A stretch of DNA of 59,348 nucleotides, from contig JBFWYO010000016.1 of the NCBI GenBank assembly GCA_050186335.1, forward strand, positions 1 through 59,348. The letters are read 5' to 3'. This DNA comes from JBFWYO01 sp050186335. GTDB lineage: Bacteria; Pseudomonadota; Alphaproteobacteria; Bin65. The translations under genes were made by a program, and so were the position numbers. Shown here one piece after another: positions 11,315 to 20,161 of the stretch; the first letter of the stretch is position 1, and the number at the start of each line of letters is the position of its first letter. A model generated the notes under the pieces. It had not been told where the DNA came from. It worked only from the letters and a program-made list of their open reading frames with translations, and did not search any database.

Positions 11315-12021
11315 CGCCCGGCGCCGTTCGACTTGCCGGCGCCGGCTTGCGCCGGCACGCCGGGGTCGGCGATGCGCCCGTCGGCGAGGCTGATGACGCG
11401 CTGGCAACGCGCGGCGAGCGACTTGTCGTGGGTGATCAGCAGCAAGGTGGTGTTCAGCCGCTTGTGCAGCGCGAACAGCAGATCCATCACGCTTTCGCCG
11501 GTGGCGGTATCGAGATTGCCGGTCGGCTCGTCGGCCAGCAGCAGTTTCGGCTGCACGGCGGTGGCGCGGGCGAGCGCCGTGCGCTGCTGTTCGCCGCCCG
11601 AAAGCTGCGCCGGATAATGCGTCAGGCGATGGCCGAGACCGACCGCCTCGAGCGCCGCGCGCGCGACATCGAACGCGTCGGGGCGGCCGGCGAATTCGAG
11701 CGGCATGGCGACGTTCTCGAGCGCCGTCATGGTCGGCACGAGATGGAAATTCTGGAACACGATGCCGACATTGTCGCGCCGGAACAACGCCAGCGCGTCT
11801 TCGCCGAGTTCGCCGAGATCGGTGTCGGCGACCGATACGCGCCCCGAGGTCGGCCGTTCGAGCCCGGCGATGACCATCATCATGGTCGATTTGCCGCTGC
11901 CGGAAGGACCGACCACGGCGGCTGCCTCGCCTGCGCCGACGGTCAGATTCAGCCCGCGCAGAATCTGCACGTCGCCGGCGCTGGACGGCAGCGTCAGATG
12001 CACATCGTCAAGTTGGATCAT
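11311..12021 (-). CDS. ybbA: ABC transporter ATP-binding protein, YbbA-like
   Basis: A 236-residue ATPase of the LolD/MacB class. Walker A is GPSGSGKST, the Q-loop VFQNFHLVPTMTALENV is typical of this subfamily, the signature is LSGGEQQRTALARA, Walker B is LLLADEPTGNLD and the H-loop is LLITHD. It energises the YbbP-like permease with which it overlaps by 4 bases. The last 15 or so residues (GVPAQAGAGKSNGAGR) are low-complexity and are encoded by a GCCGGCTTGCGCCGGC palindrome, which suggests a small repeat inserted at the gene end. The chosen ATG gives MIQLDDVHL. Confidence 0.92.
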   Translation of the reverse strand: MIQLDDVHLTLPSSAGDVQILRGLNLTVGAGEAAAVVGPSGSGKSTMMMVIAGLERPTSGRVSVADTDLGELGEDALALFRRDNVGIVFQNFHLVPTMTALENVAMPLEFAGRPDAFDVARAALEAVGLGHRLTHYPAQLSGGEQQRTALARATAVQPKLLLADEPTGNLDTATGESVMDLLFALHKRLNTTLLLITHDKSLAARCQRVISLADGRIADPGVPAQAGAGKSNGAGR

Positions 12022-12162
12022 GGACGTGTCGGCCGTCCCGCGCGCGGGCGCTGGAAGAATCGTTTCATCGTTCCCATCTGTAGGGCAAATTGCGGCATCA
12101 ATGTGAACCCGGGGCTGACGCCCCGGCAAGCCGGTGCGGGACGCGGGAAAAGGCCAGAGGAC

Positions 12163-12831
12163 ATGATCAAACATGGCGCTTTGCGCCGGATTTTCAATGG
12201 TTTCGCGGTCGCGGCCGGGTGCTTTTTGTGGCTGCTGCCCGCGACGCCGCCGATTGCCGCCGAAGACGCCAAGCCGGTCAAGATCGTCGCCATCGGCGAC
12301 AGCCTGACCGCCGGCTACGGGCTGAAGTTGAACGAGGCGTTTCCCGCCAAGCTGCAAGCCGCACTGCGCGCCAAGGGCATCAAGGCCGAGGTGGTCAATT
12401 CCGGCGTCTCCGGCGACACCAGCGCCGGCGGTCGCCAGCGTCTCGCCTGGGCGCTGGCCGACAAGCCGGACTTCGTGATCCTGGAACTCGGCGCCAACGA
12501 CGGCTTGCGCGGCCTGGAGCCGAGGCAGACGCGCGAAAACCTCGAGGCCATCATCGTGGCGCTGAAGGAGAAGCAGGTCGGCATCCTGCTCGCCGGCATG
12601 ATGGCGCCGCCGAATCTCGGCAAGCAGTACGGCGACGAATTCAACGCGGTGTTTCCGGCGCTGGCGCAGAAGCACGATCTGCCGCTGTATCCGTTCTTCC
12701 TCGAAGGCGTTGCGGCGCATCCGGCATTCAACCAGGCCGACGGCATCCACCCGACGGCGCAGGGCGTGGACATGATCGTGGAACGAATCCTGCCTTATGT
12801 CGAAAAATTGATCGCCGCCAAGCGCGGCTGA
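12163..12831 (+). CDS. tesA: Arylesterase / acyl-CoA thioesterase I, SGNH hydrolase
   Basis: A 222-residue secreted SGNH-fold esterase. Residues 1 to about 32 form a signal peptide (FAVAAGCFLWLLPATPPIAA). The catalytic blocks are IGDSLTAGYG (nucleophile Ser), GVSGDTSAGG, ELGANDGLRG (oxyanion Asn) and the Asp-His pair in DGIHPTAQG. The family hydrolyses aryl esters, thioesters and lysophospholipids in the periplasm. ATG at 12163 has AGAGG upstream. It is divergent from the YbbA/YbbP-like pair, an arrangement conserved in several proteobacteria that hints at a shared lipid-related role. Its stop abuts the end of the convergent glycosyltransferase gene. Confidence 0.92.
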   Translation: MIKHGALRRIFNGFAVAAGCFLWLLPATPPIAAEDAKPVKIVAIGDSLTAGYGLKLNEAFPAKLQAALRAKGIKAEVVNSGVSGDTSAGGRQRLAWALADKPDFVILELGANDGLRGLEPRQTRENLEAIIVALKEKQVGILLAGMMAPPNLGKQYGDEFNAVFPALAQKHDLPLYPFFLEGVAAHPAFNQADGIHPTAQGVDMIVERILPYVEKLIAAKRG

Positions 12832-15273
12832 TCATTTCGTCGCCACCACGTTCAGGCTGATCAGGCGACCCTGCACGCGCGTGGAACTGGCGTCGTTTTC
12901 GAACAGATTGAACGATTCGACGCGCGACACCTGCGCGAAGCCGGCCTGGCGGAACAGTTCGACCGCGATATCCCAGCTCAGCCCGGCCTTGTGGAAATCG
13001 TGCTTGTCGATCTGGCCGCCGAAAATCATGCGCATGACGCGATAGCGTTCGGTCAGCGGCAGCTGCTTGTCGATGAACAGCGCGCTCAGAATTTCGAGAT
13101 CCGGCACGCTCATGCGGAACGCGCCGCCGGGTTTGAGTATACGGCGAATTTCCTTGATCGCCGGCAGCAACTCGGTGGCGTAGCTGAGATGCTCCATGAC
13201 GTGCGAGGCATAGATCTCCTCGACGCTGTTGTCGGCGAAGCGGGACAGGTCGGACACCGAGCCGACGTAATCGACGCCGGGTCCCGGCTGGATGTTGAGG
13301 ATCTGCCAGCCCGGCTTGGCCTGCCTGCCGCCGATATGGAGTCTGATCGCCATCGAATTTTCCTTTTGTGCCGGCGCCGCCCGCTCGACCGCGCGGGCGC
13401 GCGCGCACCATTCGCGCCACGCCTCGCGATAGGCGTTTTCAAGGTTGCCCGTGAACCGCGCGGCGTCGAGCAGCGCGCGGCCGGTCAAGTGCGGGCGCAA
13501 TTGGCTGCGCCAGGCGACCAGCCGTTGCGGGTCCGCCGCCCAGGCGACCGCCTTGGCGACGTAATCGTCCGGCGTGGCGGCGATCATTTCGTCGAGGCCG
13601 GCGTTATGCAGGATGCTGGCGCTGACCCGCGCCACATGATGCTGGCCGGCCAGGGTCAAGACCGGCACGCCCATCCACAGGGCTTCGCAGGTGGTGGTGG
13701 TGCCGGTGTAAGGGAACGTATCGAGCGCCACGTCGATATCCGCATAGGCCGCCAAATGGTCGCGGGTGGAAGCGGTCGGCGGGCGCAGTTCCAGACGCGC
13801 GCCGGCGACGCCGAGCGATTCGAAGCGGTCGCGCACATCCTCGCGCGTGGCCGCATCGGCCAGGGCGTGGGCCTTGATCACGAGGCGCGAATTCGGGGCG
13901 CGCTGCAGAATTTGCGCCCACAGCGCAACGATGCGGTCGCTCGCCTTGGCCAGCGCGTTGAACGAACCGAAGGTCACGGTTTTGGCGTCGAGGCACGGCG
14001 ACGGCGCGACCGGCGGCGCGTCGTTCGGCGGGCGGTAACACAGAAACCCGTCGGCCAGGCGCAGCTTGCGCTCGGACGTTCCGGCATCGACGCCGGGCGG
14101 GTCGGCGGTCGCGTCGGTGAGGTGATAATCGATCGTCGGCAGGCCGGTGATGTTAGGATAACCGAGCCACGTCATCTGAATCGGCGCCGGCTTGCGCGCC
14201 AGCACGCCGAGCCGATTGCCGCCGGTATGGCCGGCCAGATCGACCAGAATATCGACGCCGTCGCGCGCGATGAGCGCGGCCGCCGCGTCGTCGTCGAGCG
14301 GGAGAATATCCCGCCAGTTGGGTACCAGCGCACGCAGCCGCTCGGTGACGCGATCCGCGCGCGGCACGTTGGCATAGATGAAAATCTCGAAAAGCTGCCG
14401 GTCGTGGCGCGCCAGCGGCGGCTCGATGAAATGCGCCACCGCGTGTTGGCGCAGATCCGGCGACAGGTAGCCGATGCGCAGTTTGCGGTCCGGCGACAGA
14501 TCGGCGGCGGCGCGTGCGATCGGCCGCACGTTTTTCGCGAACGCCTCGCCCCAGGCGCGGTGGCGGCGTTCGATCTCGGCGCCCGGGATCGCCGCGCTGT
14601 TATGCAGAATCCAAAGGTAGTTGTCGTAGACCGCCTGCTTTGCCGCCTCCTGGGTGGCGGCTTCTTCAAGCAGGAGCAAGGCTTCCGCCACGCGGCCCTG
14701 ATCGCGCAGCACCAAAGCCAGATTGCTCATCGCCTCGGCGAATCCGGGCTGCATATCCAGGCTCGCGGCGAAATTGCGCGCCGCATCGTCCAGCCGCCCG
14801 AGGAACCGGCACGCGGCACCGAGATTATTGTATGCCTGGGCCGAAGGCTGCAGCGCTGCCGCCTGCTGCAGATGCGGCAGCGCCTCGGCATGCGCGAACC
14901 GCTCGGCCAATATGATGCCGAGATTCTGGCGCGCGCGCGCGAAATTGGCGTCGGCGCCGACCGCGGCGGCGAACGCCGCCTCGGCCCGGTCGCGTGCGCC
15001 GAGCTTGCGCAGAACCTCGCCCAGCGCATTCTGCGCGTGCGCGCCGCGCGGATTGGCGCGGACGGCCTGTTCCAAAATCTCGGCCGCCTCGGCGTACCGT
15101 CCCTGCCGCGCGCGTACGACGCCGAGCAGATGCTGGGCTTCGCCGATCGCCGGCGACACGCCGAGAATGCGGCCGCACAACTCGGCCGCTTCGTCGAGCC
15201 GGCCTTCGTTGTTCGCGGCGACCGCCGAGCGCCACCATTCCTGCACGCCGGCTGCTTCCGGGCTTTGGCTCAC
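12832..15273 (-). CDS. TPR-GT41 (OGT-like) glycosyltransferase fused to a methyltransferase
   Basis: An 813-residue three-part protein. Residues 1 to about 210 are TPR repeats (GEAQHLLGVVRARQGRYAEA and similar). About 230-620 is an O-GlcNAc-transferase-like GT41 domain with LRIGYLSPDLRQH, DLAGHTGGNRL, TWLGYPNITG and GTTTTCEALWMGVPV. From 641 to the end is a SAM-dependent methyltransferase-like domain (LHIGG, IYASHVMEHL, RILKPGGAFRMSVPDLE). The junction encodes an internal ATG at 13353 with AAAAGGA upstream, so the last 173 residues may also be made separately. The GTG at 15273 overlaps the upstream paralogue's stop as GTGA. Acceptor unknown; such proteins often modify flagellar or surface proteins. 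Confidence 0.85.
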   Translation of the reverse strand: MSQSPEAAGVQEWWRSAVAANNEGRLDEAAELCGRILGVSPAIGEAQHLLGVVRARQGRYAEAAEILEQAVRANPRGAHAQNALGEVLRKLGARDRAEAAFAAAVGADANFARARQNLGIILAERFAHAEALPHLQQAAALQPSAQAYNNLGAACRFLGRLDDAARNFAASLDMQPGFAEAMSNLALVLRDQGRVAEALLLLEEAATQEAAKQAVYDNYLWILHNSAAIPGAEIERRHRAWGEAFAKNVRPIARAAADLSPDRKLRIGYLSPDLRQHAVAHFIEPPLARHDRQLFEIFIYANVPRADRVTERLRALVPNWRDILPLDDDAAAALIARDGVDILVDLAGHTGGNRLGVLARKPAPIQMTWLGYPNITGLPTIDYHLTDATADPPGVDAGTSERKLRLADGFLCYRPPNDAPPVAPSPCLDAKTVTFGSFNALAKASDRIVALWAQILQRAPNSRLVIKAHALADAATREDVRDRFESLGVAGARLELRPPTASTRDHLAAYADIDVALDTFPYTGTTTTCEALWMGVPVLTLAGQHHVARVSASILHNAGLDEMIAATPDDYVAKAVAWAADPQRLVAWRSQLRPHLTGRALLDAARFTGNLENAYREAWREWCARARAVERAAPAQKENSMAIRLHIGGRQAKPGWQILNIQPGPGVDYVGSVSDLSRFADNSVEEIYASHVMEHLSYATELLPAIKEIRRILKPGGAFRMSVPDLEILSALFIDKQLPLTERYRVMRMIFGGQIDKHDFHKAGLSWDIAVELFRQAGFAQVSRVESFNLFENDASSTRVQGRLISLNVVATK

Positions 15274-17570
15274 GGCGCGGCCTCGCCGCGGCACCAGCGC
15301 CGCCACGCTTCGCGCACGCCCGCCTCGAACCGGCGCGCGAACCAATCGGCATCCATGAGCGGCGAGTCCTGCATGAGCCGGCGCAGCGACGAACGCAGCT
15401 GTGCGCGATAGGCGTCGTTGCCGGCAAGCGCCACGGCTTTGGCGACGTATTCGTCGGTCGATGCGCCGATCAGGCGCTCGAGCAGCTCATCGTGCTTGAG
15501 CGCGGCGAGCAGCGCGTAGCTGACGCGCGAGACGTGCGCCGCGCCGGCCAGCGCCACCACCGGCACGCCCATATACAACGCCTCACAGGTCGTCGTCGTG
15601 CCGTTGTAGGGGAAACTATCGAGCGCCACGTCGATATCGCCGTAGACCGCCAAATGCTCCTCGGTGGTCGGCGTGCGGCCGCGCATGTCGATACGCGCCA
15701 GATCGACGCCGTGCCGCTTGAAAAGCCCGGCGAAATAATCGCGCGGTCCCTGATCCGCCAGCGGCGGCGCCTTCATGACCAGTTTGGAGCGGGGCACCGC
15801 TTCGAGAATGCGCGCCCACAGCGCGATCAACGTCGGCGAGGTTTTCGCCAGATTGTTGAACGAACCGAACGTGACATAGCCGTTGCGCGCGGCGGGCGCG
15901 GCCGCGACCGCCGGCGCCTTGGGCGGCGCCTGGTAGCACAGGAACCCGTCCTGCAGGCGCAGCAGTTTTTCGCTGTGCAGACTCTCCGTCAAGCCCGGCG
16001 GATCGGCCCAGGCGTCGGTGATGCGGTAGTCGATCACCTTCATGCCGGTGGTGGCCGGATAACCGAGCCAGGTCATCTGCACCGGCGCCGGCTTGCGCGC
16101 GAACAGGCGCAGCCGGTTGCGCGCGGTGTGGCCGGCGAGATCGACGAGAATGTCGATCCGCTCGCGCCTGATCAGCGCCGCCGCGTCGTCGTCCGACAGG
16201 CGGTTGATGTCGAACCAGCGGTCAGCGCCCCTGCGCAGGCGCTCGGTGATCTCGTCGTCGCGGCCCTGCGCCGCGAACGCGATCATTTCCGTGCGTTCGC
16301 GATCGTGCGCGGCGAACAGCGGCTCGATGAAATAGGCGACCGAGTGGGCGTGAAAATCCGGCGAGACGAAGCCGACGCGGATACGCCGCTCGGAATCGCG
16401 ATCGTTTCCATGCACCAGCACTTTCGGCACCAACGGCTTGGCGAAACGCTCGAACCAGCGCACATGCTCTTCGGCGATCTTCCGGGGCGGCAGATCAATG
16501 CTGTAGTTCAGCGCCATGACGTAGTTGCCGGCGGCCTCGACGAACTTGGCGTCCAGTTCGTAGGCACGGCGGAACAGCGGCAGCGCCTCCTCCACCCGGC
16601 CCTGATCCTTCAGCGCCACCCCGAGGTTGTTGTAGGTCGGCGGGAAGTTCGGCTGCTTTTCGAGCGCGCGACGGTAGAGCGCGATGGCTTCGTCCGGCCG
16701 CCCGCCGTCCTTCAGTAGATTGGCGAGGTTGATCAAGGCCGGCAGGTAATCGGGCGTGTGCTCCAGCAGCGCGCGATAGGTATCGACCGCTTCGTGCTTG
16801 CGGTCGGCGTCGGCCAGTCCCGCGGCCAGCGCCGCGCGCGCCTTGACGTGATCGGGTCTGGCTTTGATCGCGGCGTTCAATTCCTCGATCGCCTCGTCGA
16901 GCCGGTGCGCCTGCAGGAGAGCTTGCCCGAGATTGACCCGCGCTTCGACGAAATGCGGCGCCAGCGACAATGCCTTGCGATAATGCTCGATCGCCTGCGC
17001 ATAGTTGCGGCGCTCATATTCGAAAACGCCGAAGGCGTTGTAGCCCGGCGCTTGATCCGGTTCGGCCGCGATTGCGCGACGGTAGTTTTCTTCCGCCTGC
17101 TGCGCGTTGCCGCGTCGCCGCGCGAGATTGCCCAGGCCGATCCAGCCGGACGCGGCATCGGACCGCGCGGCCACCAGTTGCCGATAGATTTTCTCGGCGC
17201 CCGCGTCGTCGCCGCGGCCGCGCAGCAGCGATGCCAGCTGCGTGTAGGCCTGCACCTGTCCGGGATCGAGCAGGATCGCCTCGCGATAATGGGCTTCGGC
17301 CTCGTCGAGCTGCTTGAGCGCGGCGTGGCATTCGCCGAGCAGGCAATGAAATCCGGCGTTGACCGGTTCGATGGCGACCGCGCGCGACGCGGCGGACAAC
17401 GCTTCGTGCAGCCGCTGCCGGCGCTGGGCGATGCGGCCGAGGGTAAAATGCGCGCCGGCATTGTTCGGCTGCTGCGCCAGGATTTCCTGACAGACCGCTT
17501 CGGCTTCGGCCGAATAGCCCTCCTGCAGCAGCTTGGCGGCATCGGCCACGGTCTGGCGTTTCTTCTGCAT
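15270..17570 (-). CDS. TPR-GT41 (OGT-like) glycosyltransferase
   Basis: A 766-residue protein with about ten TPR repeats in residues 1-350 (for example YNNLGVALKDQGRVEEALPLF), followed by a GT41 catalytic region with RVGFVSPDFHAHSVAYF, DLAGHTARNRLRLF, TWLGYPATTGM and GTTTTCEALYMGVPVVAL. GT41 enzymes transfer a sugar from a UDP-sugar to Ser/Thr of proteins. It is a clear paralogue of the downstream gene, with which it overlaps by 4 bases, but it lacks the methyltransferase extension. The ATG at 17570 has CGAGG close upstream. Donor and target are not known. Confidence 0.88.
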   Translation of the reverse strand: MQKKRQTVADAAKLLQEGYSAEAEAVCQEILAQQPNNAGAHFTLGRIAQRRQRLHEALSAASRAVAIEPVNAGFHCLLGECHAALKQLDEAEAHYREAILLDPGQVQAYTQLASLLRGRGDDAGAEKIYRQLVAARSDAASGWIGLGNLARRRGNAQQAEENYRRAIAAEPDQAPGYNAFGVFEYERRNYAQAIEHYRKALSLAPHFVEARVNLGQALLQAHRLDEAIEELNAAIKARPDHVKARAALAAGLADADRKHEAVDTYRALLEHTPDYLPALINLANLLKDGGRPDEAIALYRRALEKQPNFPPTYNNLGVALKDQGRVEEALPLFRRAYELDAKFVEAAGNYVMALNYSIDLPPRKIAEEHVRWFERFAKPLVPKVLVHGNDRDSERRIRVGFVSPDFHAHSVAYFIEPLFAAHDRERTEMIAFAAQGRDDEITERLRRGADRWFDINRLSDDDAAALIRRERIDILVDLAGHTARNRLRLFARKPAPVQMTWLGYPATTGMKVIDYRITDAWADPPGLTESLHSEKLLRLQDGFLCYQAPPKAPAVAAAPAARNGYVTFGSFNNLAKTSPTLIALWARILEAVPRSKLVMKAPPLADQGPRDYFAGLFKRHGVDLARIDMRGRTPTTEEHLAVYGDIDVALDSFPYNGTTTTCEALYMGVPVVALAGAAHVSRVSYALLAALKHDELLERLIGASTDEYVAKAVALAGNDAYRAQLRSSLRRLMQDSPLMDADWFARRFEAGVREAWRRWCRGEAAP

Positions 17571-17736
17571 GCCTCGGTTTTAGGCCCCTGAACCTACGAC
17601 CGGCAAGGCCCGGCCCCGGGGGTCCGGCGACCGGCAGCGCGGCGCCGCCGCCCGGCCGCCTTGGCCTCCACCGGGCTTGGGCTTCGGCGCCAAGTTCGTT
17701 AAGGTGGGTTTGCGGCATCGACACGGGCCTTGCCTC

Positions 17737-18279
17737 ATGTTGCGACTGTTCGTTGGCCTAGCCCTACCCCGGCAGATTCGGCGGAGCCTCGCCGACCTGT
17801 GCCACGGCATCCCGGATGCCGCCTGGACGCCGGAAGAAAATCTGCACCTGACCTTGCGGTTTCTCGGCGAAGTGAGCGAATCCGAGGCGCAGGACGTCGA
17901 CGCGGCGCTGCTCGGGCTCGATGCGCCGGCGTTCGAATTGACCATCAAGGGCATCGGCTGGTTCGGCGGCCATAAGCCGCGCCTGCTGTATGCCGGCATC
18001 GCGCCCGAACCGAACCTGAACTATCTGCGCGACCGCGTCGAAAGCGCCATCGCCCGCGCCGGCCTGCCGCGCGAGGAACGCAAGTTCGTGCCGCACGTCA
18101 CGCTGGCGCGGCTCAAAGGCGAGATGGGGCATCACCTGGCGCAATTCCATGCCGCGCACAACACGATGCGCCTTGGCCCCGTCGAAATCGACGAGGTCAC
18201 GCTGTTCCGCAGCGACGTCGGCCACATGGGCTCGATCTACACGCCGCTGGTCGAATATCCGCTGCGGCTGTACGCGTAA
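17737..18279 (+). CDS. thpR: RNA 2',3'-cyclic phosphodiesterase (LigT/ThpR)
   Basis: A 180-residue 2H phosphoesterase that opens 2',3'-cyclic phosphates on RNA. The two catalytic HxTL motifs are seen as LHLTLRFLGEV and PHVTLARL. The opening RLFVGLALP is typical. The upstream part of the open frame is not family-like, so I start at the ATG at 17737. It is divergent from the glycosyltransferase pair with about 165 bases between, and ends just before the convergent phosphatase gene. Confidence 0.92.
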   Translation: MLRLFVGLALPRQIRRSLADLCHGIPDAAWTPEENLHLTLRFLGEVSESEAQDVDAALLGLDAPAFELTIKGIGWFGGHKPRLLYAGIAPEPNLNYLRDRVESAIARAGLPREERKFVPHVTLARLKGEMGHHLAQFHAAHNTMRLGPVEIDEVTLFRSDVGHMGSIYTPLVEYPLRLYA

Positions 18280-18294
18280 AGCGACGACGCGTGC

Positions 18295-18774
18295 CTAGCT
18301 GCCGAATCGCTCGCGCACGATCGTCTCGAGCAGGTTGCGCGATCCTTCCTCGATCATATCGAGCACCGCCTCGAACCCGCCGGCCGCGCCGTAATACGGA
18401 TCCGGCACATCGGCGAGCTTGAAGCTCGGCGCGAATTCCATGAACAGGCGGATGCGTTCGCGCGAATGCGCCGGGGCGGCCCGCTGCAGCAGGCGCAGAT
18501 GGCCGCGATCCATCGCCAGCAGCAGGTCGAACTCGGCGAAGTCGGCCGCGGCAATCTGGCGCGCGCGCTGATCGGACAGATCGTAGCCGCGCCTGGCCGC
18601 GTGCTGCTGGCTGCGCGGATCGGGCGGCTCGCCGATATGAAAATCATGCGTGCCGGCCGAATCGACGCCGATGCGCTTGGCAAGCCCGGCTTCGCGCACC
18701 ATATGCCGAAACACGGCTTCGGCCGTGGGCGACCGGCAGATATTGCCGGTGCAGACGAATACCACCTTGACCAA
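18295..18774 (-). CDS. Low-molecular-weight protein-tyrosine phosphatase
   Basis: A 159-residue cytoplasmic phosphatase. The P-loop VCTGNICRSPTAE supplies the nucleophile Cys8 and Arg14, and VPDPYYG supplies the general acid Asp. Family proteins usually begin M-V-K-V-x-F-V-C; here the matching codon is TTG at 18774, preceded by GCGAGG, so I choose it as start. The alternative ATG at 18810 adds 12 residues and would leave only 9 bases to the divergent sirtuin gene. Substrates may be phosphotyrosine proteins or arginine phosphate; the sequence does not say. Confidence 0.88.
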   Translation of the reverse strand: MVKVVFVCTGNICRSPTAEAVFRHMVREAGLAKRIGVDSAGTHDFHIGEPPDPRSQQHAARRGYDLSDQRARQIAAADFAEFDLLLAMDRGHLRLLQRAAPAHSRERIRLFMEFAPSFKLADVPDPYYGAAGGFEAVLDMIEEGSRNLLETIVRERFGS

Positions 18775-18819
18775 CGCAACCTCGCGACCCGACACTTTCG
18801 ACGCTTTCATTGGACCATC

Positions 18820-19554
18820 ATGCGCGGCTTCGGCATCAACTTGTTCGGCAATATCGTCATCCTGACCGGCGCCGGAATTTCGAAGGAATCCGGCATCGAC
18901 ACGTTCCGCGACAAGGACGGGTTGTGGAGCCGGTACAACCTCGAGGATGTCGCGACCCCCGAAGGCTTCGCGCGCAACCCGAAGATGGTTCACGAATTCT
19001 ACAACGAGCGCCGGCGCGGACTGAAGACCGACAACATCAAGCCTAACGCCGCGCACAAGGCGCTGGCCCGGCTGGAACGCGAATGGCAGGGCAACGTGCT
19101 GCTGGTGACGCAGAACATCGATCACCTGCACGAAGCCGGCGGGAGCACGAACCTGATTCACATGCACGGCGAAATGTTCAAGGCGCGCTGCGATCATTGC
19201 GGGCAGATCGTGCCGTGCGATTTCGATCTGTCGCTCGAGACCTTGTGCCCCGCCTGCAACGAGCCCGCCGGCATGCGGCCGCACGTGGTGTGGTTCGGCG
19301 AAATGCCGCTCGACATGGACCGGATTTCGACCGCGGTCGCCGAATGCCAGCTGTTCATCTCGATCGGCACGTCGGGCAACGTGTACCCCGCCGCCGGTTT
19401 CGTGCAGGAGGCGCGGCTGCGCGCACGGGCGCACACGGTCGAGCTCAATCTCGAGCCGTCGGAAGGGGCGACGCTGTTCCACGACGCGATCTACGGGCCG
19501 GCGACCGAAATGGTGCCCGCCTACGTCGACAAATTGCTGACCAAAGGCTGGTAG
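18820..19554 (+). CDS. cobB: NAD-dependent protein deacylase, sirtuin
   Basis: A 244-residue class III sirtuin that removes acyl groups from lysines using NAD. The NAD site GAGIS is at residues 17-21, followed by the loop IDTFRDKDGLW. TQNIDHLHEAGG and the catalytic histidine in HMHGEMF are present. Two zinc-binding Cys pairs (CDHC and CPAC) form the small domain. ATG at 18820 gives MRGFGINLFGNIVILTGAG; no strong ribosome site is visible. The uracil-DNA-glycosylase-like gene follows after 4 bases, suggesting co-transcription. Confidence 0.92.
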   Translation: MRGFGINLFGNIVILTGAGISKESGIDTFRDKDGLWSRYNLEDVATPEGFARNPKMVHEFYNERRRGLKTDNIKPNAAHKALARLEREWQGNVLLVTQNIDHLHEAGGSTNLIHMHGEMFKARCDHCGQIVPCDFDLSLETLCPACNEPAGMRPHVVWFGEMPLDMDRISTAVAECQLFISIGTSGNVYPAAGFVQEARLRARAHTVELNLEPSEGATLFHDAIYGPATEMVPAYVDKLLTKGW

Positions 19555-19558
19555 CGCG

Positions 19559-20161
19559 ATGGCGGCGCCGGCGCCCGACCGCGCGCTGGCCGCGCTCGCG
19601 CGCGAGATCGGCGGCTGCACAACCTGCGCCGCGCAACTGCCGCTGGGCCCGCGCCCGGTGGTGCGGCTGTCGGCTGCGGCGCGCATTCTGATCATCGGGC
19701 AGGCGCCCGGCACCAAGGTGCACGCGACCGGCCTGCCGTGGAACGACCCGTCCGGCGACCGGCTGCGCGCGTGGCTCGGCATGTCGCGCGACGAATTCTA
19801 CGATCCCGCGCGGATCGCCATCATGCCGATGGGCTTCTGCTATCCCGGGCGGCTGGCCAACGGCGGCGATGCGCCGCCGCGCACGGAATGCGCGCCGCAA
19901 TGGCATGCGCGCGTAAGGGCGCTGTTGCCCGCCGTGAAAATGACGCTGCTGGTCGGCCGCTACGCGCAGGCGCATTATCTGGGGCCCGCGCGCGGCGCGA
20001 CCCTGGCCGATGCCGTGCGCGCCTATCGCGATCATTTGCCGGATTTTTTCGTCTTGCCGCATCCGTCCTGGCGCACGCTGGCGTGGGCGAAGAAAAATCC
20101 GTGGTTCGAGGCCGAAGTGATTCCGGCGTTGCGGAAACGAGCGCGCGCGATTTTGCGCTAA
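19559..20161 (+). CDS. Uracil-DNA glycosylase family protein
   Basis: A 200-residue protein of the uracil-DNA-glycosylase superfamily. Visible features are the motif A-like ILIIGQAPGTKVHATGLPWNDPSGDRLRAWL, a conserved central MPMGFCYPG and the motif B-like LPHPSWRTLAW. Two cysteines near the N-terminus (CTTCAAQL) occur in related proteins. It follows the sirtuin gene by 4 bases and its stop overlaps the end of the convergent acetoacetyl-CoA synthetase gene. Glycosylase activity is inferred from family membership; many members of this branch are uncharacterised. Confidence 0.82.
   Translation: MAAPAPDRALAALAREIGGCTTCAAQLPLGPRPVVRLSAAARILIIGQAPGTKVHATGLPWNDPSGDRLRAWLGMSRDEFYDPARIAIMPMGFCYPGRLANGGDAPPRTECAPQWHARVRALLPAVKMTLLVGRYAQAHYLGPARGATLADAVRAYRDHLPDFFVLPHPSWRTLAWAKKNPWFEAEVIPALRKRARAILR

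Noticed and set aside
8537..11617. A 1026-codon open frame opposite the YbbP-like permease
   Set aside because: The translation is arginine-, histidine- and glutamate-rich low-complexity sequence typical of antisense frames in high-GC DNA.
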